Notes under the pieces: generated by a model
Databases searched by the model: none
Seen by the model: only the letters and a program-made list of their open reading frames with translations
What the model was told of the DNA's origin: nothing
Assembly: GCA_018699755.1 (NCBI GenBank)
Contig: JABIRQ010000307.1
Span: 1 to 10,697 of the forward strand
DNA: 10,697 bases
From: Rhodospirillaceae bacterium
GTDB taxonomy: Bacteria > Pseudomonadota > Alphaproteobacteria > CADEGL01
Reading direction: 5' to 3'
In this document: positions 1-8,124 of the stretch, piece after piece
How positions within the stretch are numbered: the stretch's first letter is position 1
Layout: every line of letters begins with the position of its first letter
Made by a program: the position numbers and the translations under genes

Positions 1-1025
1 CCGCGCGGGCTCAAGTTCACCATCTCCTGGATGACCGCGCCCAACTTGCCTTCGTCCACCTCGCCGGTGCCGTAGGTATCGACATAGACGGAAAGCGGCT
101 TGGAGATGCCGATGGCGTAGCTGAGCTGAATCGCGCAGCGCGTCGCCAGGCCCGCGGCGACGACGTTTTTCGCCACGTAGCGCGCGGCATAGGCCGCCGA
201 ACGGTCGACCTTGGTCGGGTCCTTGCCGCTGAACGCGCCGCCGCCATGGGGCGCCGAGCCGCCATAGGTATCGACGATGATCTTGCGTCCGGTCAGGCCG
301 GCGTCGCCGTCCGGACCGCCGATCACGAAGCGACCGGTCGGATTGACGTAGAACTCGGGTTCCTCGCACATCCAACCCTCGGGCAGGACGTTCAGCACAT
401 GGGGCCGGACGATCTCGCGCACTTCGCCCTGGTCGAGATCGGCCGCGTGCTGGGTCGAGACCACGACCGAGGTGGCGCGCACCGGCTTGCCGTTCTCGTA
501 TTTCAGGGTGACCTGGCTTTTCGCGTCCGGACCCAGGCCGGGCTCGGCGCCGGAATGGCGCGCCTCAGCCAGGGAGCGCAGGATTTCGTGGGCGAAATAG
601 ATCGGCGCCGGCATCAACGGGTCGGTTTCGGTGCAGGCATAGCCGAACATGATGCCCTGATCGCCCGCGCCCTCGTCCTTGTTGCCCGCGGCGTCCACGC
701 CCTGGGCGATGTCGCTCGACTGTTCGTGGACGAAGATCTGGACCTCCGCGTTCTTCCAGTGGAAGCCGTCCTGCTCGTAGCCGATCTCGCGCACGCAGGC
801 TCGGGCGACGTCTTCCAGATGGGCGGGAGTGATGGATCCAGGTCCGCGGGTTTCGCCCGCGAGGACGATGCGATTTGTCGTCACCAACGTCTCGACCGCG
901 ACGCGCGACTGCGGATCGGCCGTGAGGAACATGTCCACAATGGCGTCCGAGATGCGATCGCAAACCTTGTCGGGATGGCCCTCGGAGACGGACTCACTCG
1001 TGAAGACATAGTCGGATGTCGGCAC
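1..1025 (-). CDS. metK: S-adenosylmethionine synthetase (MetK), 3' end cut off by window
   Basis: MetK makes S-adenosylmethionine from ATP and methionine in the cytoplasm, the methyl donor and radical-SAM cofactor of the cell. I translated 341 residues from a GTG start; E. coli MetK has 384, so roughly 40 C-terminal residues lie off the left edge. Visible signatures are EGHPDK at residues 15-20 (ATP-site His17, Asp19), the GAGDQGIMFGYA box at 119-130, DAGLTGRK at 241-248 and the glycine-rich GGGAFSGKDPTKVDRS box at 261-276. GTG is chosen because the product then begins MPTSDYVFTSES like alphaproteobacterial homologues, and AGAGGAG lies six bases upstream. It follows the praR-like gene after about 130 bases, so it may share that transcript or use its own weak promoter. 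The identification is essentially certain. Confidence 0.98.
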   Translation of the reverse strand, partial: MPTSDYVFTSESVSEGHPDKVCDRISDAIVDMFLTADPQSRVAVETLVTTNRIVLAGETRGPGSITPAHLEDVARACVREIGYEQDGFHWKNAEVQIFVHEQSSDIAQGVDAAGNKDEGAGDQGIMFGYACTETDPLMPAPIYFAHEILRSLAEARHSGAEPGLGPDAKSQVTLKYENGKPVRATSVVVSTQHAADLDQGEVREIVRPHVLNVLPEGWMCEEPEFYVNPTGRFVIGGPDGDAGLTGRKIIVDTYGGSAPHGGGAFSGKDPTKVDRSAAYAARYVAKNVVAAGLATRCAIQLSYAIGISKPLSVYVDTYGTGEVDEGKLGAVIQEMVNLSPR

Positions 1026-1031
1026 GTTCGA

Positions 1032-1038
1032 CTCCTCT
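1032..1038 (-). promoter_or_regulatory. Ribosome binding site of metK
   Basis: AGAGGAG reads on the minus strand and ends six bases before the GTG codon at 1025. It is a strong Shine-Dalgarno match and decides the GTG start, since no in-frame ATG lies close by. Confidence 0.8.
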
Positions 1039-1063
1039 GGAAGATGTTTGGCTTGGCAGCGAC

Positions 1064-1094
1064 GGCCGCCGGATGGGCGGCCCTTGTCGCAAGG
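1064..1094 (-). other. Two adjacent stem-loops in the metK leader
   Basis: On the minus strand CCTTG-CGA-CAAGG (1082-1094, five pairs, three-base loop) is followed directly by GGCCGCC-CATCC-GGCGGCC (1064-1082, seven perfect pairs, five-base loop). They share one base at 1082, so both full stems cannot quite form at once. The second stem ends 26 bases before the metK Shine-Dalgarno. I could not match the leader to the SAM-II or SAM/SAH riboswitch sequences I know. A weak promoter (TTGACG at 1106-1111, GACAAG at 1083-1088, 17-base spacing) overlaps them; if it is used, only part of the structure is in the RNA. A regulatory function is inference. Confidence 0.35.
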
Positions 1095-1115
1095 TTTGCA
1101 TGGGCCGTCAAGGCC

Positions 1116-1149
1116 GGGCCCGGAACGGCCGGCCGGAAGGTTCCGGCCC
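1116..1149 (-). terminator. Possible hairpin terminator or attenuator between praR and metK
   Basis: Just after the praR stop codon the minus strand holds an 18-base perfect palindrome GGCCGGAACCTTCCGGCC (1131-1148). An alternative longer stem can form between GGGCCGGAAC (1140-1149) and GTTCCGGGCCC (1116-1126), ten pairs with one bulged G. The two stems exclude each other. There is no U-run after either, so this is not a standard intrinsic terminator. It could slow or partly stop transcription between the genes, or be a by-product of high GC. Confidence 0.3.
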
Positions 1150-1158
1150 GCCCCGAGA

Positions 1159-1629
1159 CTAGGCGCGGCCGGCCTTCGCCAAGGCTTTGGCGAGGTCGAA
1201 GACCCGCTTGCGCACGTTGGCGTCCGTGATCCGGTAATAGGCGCGCACGAGTTCCAAGGTTTCGCGCTTGGCCATGGGGTCGGCCGCGTAATGCGCCTGG
1301 GCATCCTCGGCCAGACCTTCGGCGCGAGGGCCGGATTCGGCTTCGATTTCCGGCGGCATGTCGTCGAAGAAGAAGCTGACCGGCACTTCGAGCACCTTGC
1401 TCAACTCGAACAGGCGGCTCGCCCCGATCCGGTTGGCGCCCCGTTCGTATTTCTGGACCTGCTGGAATGTCAGGCCGATGGCATCGCCAAGCTTCTCCTG
1501 GCTCATGCCCAGCATCGTCCGGCGCAGGCGCACGCGACTGCCGACATGCACATCGACCGGTTTCGGACGGCCGCCGCGACCCCGCCCGCGGCGGGGTCGG
1601 TCTTCTTCTTTTTCTTTATCGATGACCAT
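1159..1629 (-). CDS. praR: PraR/PhrR-like XRE-family (Cro/CI-type) DNA-binding regulator
   Basis: A 156-residue one-domain regulator. The helix-turn-helix lies at about residues 28-87: VHVGSRVRLRR, then GMSQEKLGDAIGLTFQQVQKYE, then NRIGASRL and VPVSFFF. This wording is characteristic of rhizobial PraR/PhrR regulators (control of nif or quorum-sensing genes, low-pH induced phrR). To my recollection Sinorhizobium phrR is also adjacent to actA, an lnt homologue, which agrees with lnt lying directly upstream here. Residues 11-23 form a basic extension (RPRRGRGRGGRPK) resembling an AT-hook and absent from the rhizobial proteins I recall. The C-terminal half ends in a charged helix (KRVFDLAKALAKAGRA). 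The ATG has AAGGAG four bases upstream. It has its own promoter with an overlapping palindrome, so autoregulation is likely. Targets cannot be told from sequence. Confidence 0.9.
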   Translation of the reverse strand: MVIDKEKEEDRPRRGRGRGGRPKPVDVHVGSRVRLRRTMLGMSQEKLGDAIGLTFQQVQKYERGANRIGASRLFELSKVLEVPVSFFFDDMPPEIEAESGPRAEGLAEDAQAHYAADPMAKRETLELVRAYYRITDANVRKRVFDLAKALAKAGRA

Positions 1630-1677
1630 AAAACTCCTTGCGATCGCCGCCGAGGCCGGCCGGACGATCTGAAGTGA

Positions 1678-1699
1678 CTTAGAAGCGGCGCTTTCTAAG
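1678..1699 (-). promoter_or_regulatory. Palindromic candidate operator over the praR start site
   Basis: CTTAGAA, eight bases, TTCTAAG: two perfect seven-base arms. One arm covers the -10 element of the praR promoter and the other lies where transcription should begin. A bound dimer here would block RNA polymerase, so a repressor site is a reasonable inference; the PraR-like protein is the natural candidate. A second, wider inverted pair, GAAGTGA (1733-1739) and TCACTTC (1671-1677), flanks the promoter. Confidence 0.45.
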
Positions 1700-1720
1700 C
1701 ATGAGATCGCACAGCGTCAA
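1692..1720 (-). promoter_or_regulatory. Sigma70-type promoter of praR
   Basis: TTGACG (1715-1720) and TAGAAA (1692-1697) are separated by exactly 17 bases on the minus strand, 63 bases or more upstream of the praR ATG. It lies in the lnt-praR gap, which is visibly more AT-rich than the surrounding genes. The match to a housekeeping promoter is good for a GC-rich alphaproteobacterium. Confidence 0.6.
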
Positions 1721-1751
1721 CATATCAGTGTATCACTTCGTCTGGCCTGCA

Positions 1752-3353
1752 TCACATGTTATGCGGCCGCCGCCGCATCAGCCCCGCCAACATCAAGAAA
1801 AGCGCAACGCCGGCGGCCAACCAGCCGTTCCCCAGACTGGTGAAAGGCGGCGGCGCGGCCAGGCCCCGCGGCAGCGGCGAATCGACCACGCCGCGCAGCC
1901 CCAGCCCCAGCCGGGCCACGATCCGGCCATAGGGATCGACCACCGCCGAGATGCCGGTGTTCGCCGCCCGCACGAGGGGCAGGCCCTCTTCGATCGCGCG
2001 CAGGCGGGCGGCGGCGAAATGCTGGTAGGGCCCGGCGGAGCGTCCGAACCAAGCGTCGTTCGTGACGTTGAGCAGCCAGGCGGGCCGGTCCTGCGGATCG
2101 GTCACCGCACCGGAAAAGATCGCCTCGTAGCAGATCAGGGGGCTGACCGGCGGCAGGCCGGGAAGACGCAGGCTGCGCGGCCCGGGCCCGGCGGAGAAAT
2201 CGGTGCCGCCGGCGGTCAGCTTGTCGAGGCCCAGGATGCCGCGCAGCGGCATGTATTCGCCGAAGGGGACGAGCCGGGCCTTGTCGTAGATACCCGCCAC
2301 CGCGCCCCTTCCGTCGATCGCGAGCAGGGAGTTCCAGACCTCCCCCGTCGCGGGGTCGCGCCGCACCGTTCCAGTCAGCACGGCGCCGCCGGACGGCACG
2401 ACGGCGGCCACCGCCGCCTGGGCGTCCTCGTCCTCGGCGAGCAGGAACTGGGCCGCGGTTTCGGGCCAGACGATATGGCTCGCCTCGTCGTGACCCTGGA
2501 CCTTGGACATGGACAGGTGGAGTTCGAAATTCCGCCGCCGGGTCTCGGGCAGCCATTTCAGACTCTGCTGGATATTGGCCTGGACCAGGCGCAACTGGAC
2601 ACCGGGCACGCTGTCGGCCACCGCGCCCGGCGCCGGCAAGCCGCCGAGGCGCAGCCCGCCCCAGAGCCCAAGCGCGCCGAGCAGGAGAGCGGCTCCGGCC
2701 AGAACGGCGCCGCGCCGCCACCCCGCCTCGGCACAGCGCGACGGCGGCGGTGCCAGGATGGCGGGCGCGGCGGCGGCGAGCGCCGTGATCAACCCCAGGC
2801 CGTAGACGCCGAACAGGGCGACCGATTGCTGCATGGCCAGGGACCAGCTCCAACCGGTGCCGAACAGATTCCAGGGAAAGCCGCCCAGCAGGGTGCCGCG
2901 CAGCCATTCGCCCATGCCCCAGAGCGCCGCGAAGGCGAGAATCCGAGCCGCGCCGCGAAGACCGGAAAGATGCAGCGTCCCGGCCAGCAGCGCGGTGACG
3001 AGGCCGAGCCCGGCCGCGATGCCCGGCACCGCGACGGGCGCAAGCCAGCCGAACTGCTCGGCGTCCACCAGCAGGGCCTCGGTGATCCAGTAGAAGCCGG
3101 CCGCGAAATGGCCGAGGCCGAACCACCAACCGGTGCCCAGGGCGCGGCCTAGACCGGCCCGGCCCGGCGCGCAGCCGTCGAGCAGCCACAACAGGCCGAC
3201 CGCGGCGGGAACGAGGGCGAAGGTGATGTCGACCGGCGCGAAGGCGAGCACCCCCACCGCCCCGAACAGCGCGGCCGCGACGGCCCGCCGCCAGCCGGCG
3301 AGAGCGGCCAAGGCGCCCGGCCAGCGCGCCGGCGACGCGACGGCCAGCCCCAT
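1752..3353 (-). CDS. lnt: Apolipoprotein N-acyltransferase (Lnt)
   Basis: Lnt adds the third acyl chain to the N-terminal cysteine of lipoproteins, using phospholipid as donor, at the periplasmic face of the inner membrane. The 533-residue product has several hydrophobic membrane segments in about residues 24-60, 72-125, 135-150, 170-200 and 215-235. A nitrilase-type domain follows at about 250-495, then a last membrane segment near 509-526, which is the family layout. The catalytic Glu-Lys-Cys triad is present: Glu298 in VWPETA, Lys358 in YDKARLVPFGEY and Cys408 in LICYEAIF. LNVTNDAWFG and the QH of GPYQH are also typical. It is the last gene of the miaB-phoH-ybeY-corC-lnt group, starting three bases after the corC stop, so it is probably translationally coupled. 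No clear terminator follows it. Confidence 0.97.
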   Translation of the reverse strand: MGLAVASPARWPGALAALAGWRRAVAAALFGAVGVLAFAPVDITFALVPAAVGLLWLLDGCAPGRAGLGRALGTGWWFGLGHFAAGFYWITEALLVDAEQFGWLAPVAVPGIAAGLGLVTALLAGTLHLSGLRGAARILAFAALWGMGEWLRGTLLGGFPWNLFGTGWSWSLAMQQSVALFGVYGLGLITALAAAAPAILAPPPSRCAEAGWRRGAVLAGAALLLGALGLWGGLRLGGLPAPGAVADSVPGVQLRLVQANIQQSLKWLPETRRRNFELHLSMSKVQGHDEASHIVWPETAAQFLLAEDEDAQAAVAAVVPSGGAVLTGTVRRDPATGEVWNSLLAIDGRGAVAGIYDKARLVPFGEYMPLRGILGLDKLTAGGTDFSAGPGPRSLRLPGLPPVSPLICYEAIFSGAVTDPQDRPAWLLNVTNDAWFGRSAGPYQHFAAARLRAIEEGLPLVRAANTGISAVVDPYGRIVARLGLGLRGVVDSPLPRGLAAPPPFTSLGNGWLAAGVALFLMLAGLMRRRPHNM

Positions 3354-3356
3354 CGG

Positions 3357-4235
3357 TCAGGCCTGCTCGGCGTCGGGCAGGTTGCGCACCCGCAGGCGGC
3401 GGACGCGGCGCGGATCGGCCTCCAGCACCTCGAACTCCAACCCGCTCGGATGGGCGATCAACTCGCCGCGGCCGGGAACACGCCCGGCGAGGGAGAAGAC
3501 CAAGCCGCCCAGGGTGTCGCTCTCCTCGCGTTCGTCCGCCGTGAAATGCGGCCCGGCCAGCGCCTCGAATTCTTCCAATTCGGCCCGGGCGTCCGCGATC
3601 ACGGTGCCGTCGGAGCGCAGGTCCAGGCGCGGGCCTTCGGCCTTCTCGTGCTCGTCCTCGATCTCACCGACGATTTCCTCGACCAGATCCTCGATCGAAA
3701 CGAGCCCGTCGATGCCGCCGAACTCGTCGACCACCAGGGCCATGTGAACGCGCGAGAGGCGCATCTGGAGCAGCAGGTCGAGCACCCGCATCGAAGGCGC
3801 GACGAAAAGGGCCTCGCGCAGGACCGCGTGCAGGTTGAACGCCTCCTTGCGGTCCCAATAGGGCAGCACGTCCTTGATATGGACCACCCCGATCACGTCG
3901 TCGAGCGACCCGCGATAGACCGGCATCCGGGAATGGGCCCGGTCCGTCATCACGGCGATCAGGTCCGTCAGCCCCGTCCCCGCCTCGATCGCGACGATAT
4001 CGGCCCGGGGCACCATGACGTCGTCGACGGTCAATTCGTGCAGCTTCAGGACGTTGCGCAGGATCGCCCGCTCGCCCCCCTCGACGACCGCGTTTTCGTC
4101 ATCATAGCCCTCGATCAGGGATTCGAGACTGTCCCGCAGGGCCGATTCGCCCGGGCGGCCCCGCCGCCAGAGCCGCCAGCGACGACGCAAGCCCGCCCGA
4201 AGATCGTCCTGTCTGGGGTCGCCGTCTTCGCTCAT
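3357..4235 (-). CDS. corC: CBS-domain transporter-associated protein, CorC/YbeX (hemolysin C/TlyC family)
   Basis: A soluble 292-residue protein, the same length as E. coli CorC. It holds two CBS domains, residues about 72-132 (VMVPRADIVAIE, MPVYRGSLDDVIGVVHIKD) and 140-193 (LLLQMRLSRVHMALVVDEFGG, GLVSIEDLVEEIVGEI), then a CorC/HlyC C-terminal domain at about 205-286. The family has been linked to magnesium/cobalt efflux and, for YbeX, to ribosome metabolism; CBS domains usually bind adenosyl nucleotides. There is no membrane segment or signal peptide, so the old name hemolysin is not supported. Residues 11-30 are rich in Arg and Trp. The ATG overlaps the ybeY stop as ATGA, with GGAGAAGGG just upstream. 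The exact role is less certain than the family. Confidence 0.95.
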   Translation of the reverse strand: MSEDGDPRQDDLRAGLRRRWRLWRRGRPGESALRDSLESLIEGYDDENAVVEGGERAILRNVLKLHELTVDDVMVPRADIVAIEAGTGLTDLIAVMTDRAHSRMPVYRGSLDDVIGVVHIKDVLPYWDRKEAFNLHAVLREALFVAPSMRVLDLLLQMRLSRVHMALVVDEFGGIDGLVSIEDLVEEIVGEIEDEHEKAEGPRLDLRSDGTVIADARAELEEFEALAGPHFTADEREESDTLGGLVFSLAGRVPGRGELIAHPSGLEFEVLEADPRRVRRLRVRNLPDAEQA

Positions 4236-4764
4236 GCCCCGCCCTTCTCCGCCTCGGCGTCGGGTGCCGGCCCATAAGGGTCGGCGATCCCGATCGACGC
4301 CAGGGCGCGCCGCTCCAAGGCTTCCATTTCCTCGGCCGCGCGGTCGGTGTCGTGATCGTGGCCGAGCAGGTGGAGCACGCCATGGACCACGAGATGGGAC
4401 AGATGATCCGCGACGGTCCGGCCGTCGCGCGCGGCTTCACCCGTCGCGGTTTCCAGCGCCACCACCACATCGCCCAGCATCAGGGCCGCGCCCGCCTCCG
4501 GCCCGGCCCGCGCGCCGTCGGGGAAGGCCAGCACATTGGTCGGCCGATCCTTGGCGCGATGGTCGCGGTTGAGGCGGCGCAGGGTCTCGTCGTCGGCCAG
4601 GGCCAGGCTGACGACCGCCTCCGGCGGCGCCTGGGCGATCGCCAGGGCGGAAGACGCCGCGCGCCGGGCGACCGCCGCCGGCGCGGCGAGGACGCCCGTC
4701 CAATCGGCGAGTTCGGCGACCTCGATCGACGATGCCGCGTCGGACGCGACGGCTTGCGCTCCGC

Positions 4765-4768
<4 letters not shown>
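4232..4768 (-). CDS. ybeY: Endoribonuclease YbeY, 16S rRNA maturation factor
   Basis: YbeY is a metal-dependent single-strand RNase that acts in 16S rRNA 3'-end processing and late ribosome quality control. The 178-residue product shows the family zinc site H-x3-H-x5-H as HGVLHLLGHDH, with His129, His133 and His139. It also has LNRDHRAKDRPTNVLAFP at 66-83 (usual LN..yR..d.PTDVLSFP) and LGDVVV at 98-103. The protein is slightly longer than E. coli YbeY because of an acidic and Ala-rich tail after residue 160. Its ATG overlaps the phoH stop and its stop overlaps the corC start, both as ATGA. Placement between phoH and corC is the standard order and supports the call. Confidence 0.96.
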
Positions 4769-5771
<1,003 letters not shown>

Positions 5772-5775
<4 letters not shown>

Positions 5776-7163
5776 GCCCGCACCTCGGCGCGACCGCCGA
5801 TCGGCGGCATCGCGGGCCCCCCTGCGACCGCCACGCCGGTCAGGCTGTTCGCATGGGCGGCCGCGATGCGGACCGGCAAGATCTCGCCGAGAAGGTCGCC
5901 GGCCGCCTCGACATGAACCGATTGCATGAACGGGCTGCGGCCGATGACCTGACCCGGGCGGCGGCCGGGCCGCTCGAACAGCACGGCCATCTCGGCACCG
6001 ATCGAAGCCTCGTTGAACACCGTCTGCATCCGGTTCAGCAGCGCCTGGAGCCGGGCCAGGCGTTCGGCCTTCACCGATTCGGCAAGCTGCTCCGCCGCCT
6101 CGGCCGCCGGGGTGCCGGGGCGCGGGCTGTATTTGAAGGAATAGGCCTGGGCATAGCCGATCTCCTCGGCCAGGCGCAGGGTCGCCTCGAACTCGGCCTC
6201 GGTTTCGCCGGGATAGCCGACGATGAAGTCCGAGGACAGGGCGAGGTCGGGCCGCGCCGCGCGCAGGCGGTCCACCGTCCGGCGGTAGTCGTCGCCCGTG
6301 TGCCGGCGATTCATGGCGGCCAGGATGCGGTCGGACCCGGACTGCACCGGCAGATGCAGGAAGGGCATCAGCTCCGGCACGTCGCGATGGGCGGCGACGA
6401 GGGCGTCGTCGACATCGCGCGGATGCGACGTGGTGTAGCGAATCCGCTCCACCCCCTCGATCTCGGCCAAGCGGCGGATCAGACCGCCCAGGCCCTCCTC
6501 GCGCCCGTTCGCGTCCGCGCCGTGATAGGCCCCATGATAGGCATTCACGTTCTGGCCCAAGAGAGTGATCTCGCGGGCGCCGGCCGCGGCCAGGGCGCGC
6601 GCCTCGGCCAGCACCTCGGCGGCCGGGCGCGAAAATTCGGCGCCGCGCGTATAGGGGACGACGCAGAAGGTGCAGAACTTGTCGCAGCCCTCCTGGATGG
6701 TCAGGAAGGCCGTGGCGGACACCGCGCGCGGCCGGTCGGGCAGGGTCGCGAACTTGTCCTCGGCGGGAAAATCCGTGTCCAGGGCGCGCTCGCCCCGCCG
6801 CGCGCGGGCAACCAGATCGGGCAGGCGATGATAGGTCTGCGGCCCGAAGACCATGTCGACCTGGGGCGCGCGGCGCAGAATCTCCTCGCCCTCGGCCTGG
6901 GCCACGCAGCCGGCGACGCCGATCAGCATGGGTCCGGCGCCGTCCGGCCGCTCGTCCTTGAGGGCGCGCAGCCGGCCGAGTTCGGAAAAGACCTTTTCGC
7001 TCGCCTTCTCGCGGATATGGCAGGTGTTGAGGATGACCATGTCGGCGTCGGCCGGCTCCTCGACGGAGCGATAGCCGAGCGGCGCCAGCGCCTCCGCCAT
7101 ACGGGCGGAGTCGTACACGTTCATCTGGCAACCGTAGGTCTTGATAAAGAGCTTTTTTGCCAA
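5772..7163 (-). CDS. miaB: tRNA-2-methylthio-N6-dimethylallyladenosine synthase (MiaB)
   Basis: MiaB is a radical-SAM methylthiotransferase that modifies A37 of tRNAs reading UNN codons. The 463-residue product has an N-terminal UPF0004 domain whose cluster cysteines are Cys12 (YGCQMN), Cys48 (NTCHIREKA) and Cys86 (AGCVAQ). The radical-SAM motif CDKFCTFC supplies Cys160, Cys164 and Cys167, and a C-terminal TRAM domain spans about 376-445. The TTG start gives MAKKLFIKTYGCQMN, the normal beginning of the family. The frame remains open up to 7286, but a promoter at 7225-7252 falls in that extension, so the longer form is unlikely; the Shine-Dalgarno before TTG is weak. A repeated AYHG at 208-215 is an odd local duplication. 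It heads a five-gene operon and ends in an ATGA overlap with phoH. Confidence 0.95.
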
Positions 7164-7224
7164 GGCCGTCCGTTCGGAGCGCGCCGCGCGGGGCCGCTTC
7201 CGCGACTCCCGACATTCGCATGGC

Positions 7225-7252
7225 ACACTAGCAGGCGGATATTGCGAGTCAA
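7225..7252 (-). promoter_or_regulatory. Sigma70-type promoter of the miaB-phoH-ybeY-corC-lnt operon
   Basis: TTGACT (7247-7252) and TAGTGT (7225-7230) lie 16 bases apart on the minus strand, in the gap between the plsC stop and miaB. Transcription would start near 7218, giving a leader of about 55 bases before the TTG codon at 7163. This placement argues against the longer miaB start at 7286. Confidence 0.55.
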
Positions 7253-7287
7253 GGAATCCGCCGGTTCGGACGCGGCCCGCCGACACC

Positions 7288-8103
7288 CTAGGCCGGGGCG
7301 GACGCGGCCGGACGCGGCGCCGGCAAGGCGCGGCCGCTGAGCGCGGCGGCCATCCCGGCTGCGATGGCCGTACGGCAATGGACGGCGAGGGCCTTGCGCG
7401 AACCGAAATCGGCGATCGTCACCGGTTCGTGAAAGGTCACGACCACGGTGAACCCGCCGAGGCCGAGCATCCGCCAGACATGGGCGCCCATTTCCATATC
7501 GCCGTACCAGGCGAAAAAGGGCCGCAGCGCCCGGCCCATGGGCAGCCCTTCGAGCTTTGTATAGGCGACAGAGACCGGCTGGACCGTGATCGGCCGGCCG
7601 CCGACCTCGATCTGGGCGACGCTGAACAGGGCGCTCTTGAAGGGCAGGATGCGGTTGCCGTCGCTGCTGGTGCCCTCGGGAAACAGGATCAGGCTGTCGC
7701 CGGCATCCAGGCGGTAGCCGATCTGGTCGCGCTGGGTCGCCGTCGCACTGACCCGCCGGTCGACGAACACGGTGCGCTGCAGCTTGGCCAGCCAGCCGAA
7801 GAGGGGCCAGCCCGCGACCTCCGCCTTGGCCACGAAGGATCCGCTGATCGCCGCCCCCAGCACACTGATATCGAGATAGGAGGTGTGGTTGGCGACGTAG
7901 AGCGTGCTCGGCGCCGTTTCCTGGCGCCCTTGGACCACGAGACGCAGGCTCATGATGCGGCAGCAATTCCGGTGATAGATCCGCGGCAGGCGCTTCGCCA
8001 GGGGCAGGCCCAGCAGCAGGCATACCGCCTGCAGCGGCATCAAAAGCCCGGTCCAACCGAGATAGATGATCAGGCGCGCCACGGCGCGGAAGGGGGAGAA
8101 CAT
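7288..8103 (-). CDS. 1-acyl-sn-glycerol-3-phosphate acyltransferase family protein (PlsC/OlsA type)
   Basis: A 271-residue membrane-bound acyltransferase. A hydrophobic N-terminal segment (about 8-35) anchors it. The catalytic HX4D box is NHTSYLD with His73 and Asp78. FVDR at 113-116 and the FPEGTSSDG box at 141-149 are the acceptor-binding motifs of the PlsC superfamily. A low-complexity Pro/Ala tail (260-271) ends the protein. PlsC makes phosphatidic acid from lysophosphatidic acid; OlsA, in the same family, esterifies lyso-ornithine lipid. It starts 21 bases after an OlsB-like gene, as olsB and olsA are paired in some alphaproteobacteria, so OlsA is a fair inference, but sequence alone does not separate OlsA from PlsC. 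The ATG has a weak GAGG some 13 bases upstream, suggesting coupling to olsB. Confidence 0.9.
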   Translation of the reverse strand: MFSPFRAVARLIIYLGWTGLLMPLQAVCLLLGLPLAKRLPRIYHRNCCRIMSLRLVVQGRQETAPSTLYVANHTSYLDISVLGAAISGSFVAKAEVAGWPLFGWLAKLQRTVFVDRRVSATATQRDQIGYRLDAGDSLILFPEGTSSDGNRILPFKSALFSVAQIEVGGRPITVQPVSVAYTKLEGLPMGRALRPFFAWYGDMEMGAHVWRMLGLGGFTVVVTFHEPVTIADFGSRKALAVHCRTAIAAGMAAALSGRALPAPRPAASAPA

Positions 8104-8124
8104 GCCGGGCGGCCGCCTCGCCGA

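Noticed and set aside
1026..1158. SAM-II or SAM/SAH riboswitch before metK
   Set aside because: Stems exist, but the conserved loop and pseudoknot sequences I know for these classes are not visible. Kept only as an unassigned leader structure.
246..1229. Long plus-strand open frame opposite metK
   Set aside because: It is antisense to a certain metK, has no recognisable family and arises from the GC-rich third positions of the true gene.
1701..3152. 483-codon plus-strand open frame opposite lnt
   Set aside because: Its translation is rich in Arg, Gln, Pro and Gly without domains, while the minus strand encodes Lnt with its full catalytic triad.
7164..7286. N-terminal extension of MiaB from 7286
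   Set aside because: The extra 41 residues match nothing in the family and contain the likely promoter.
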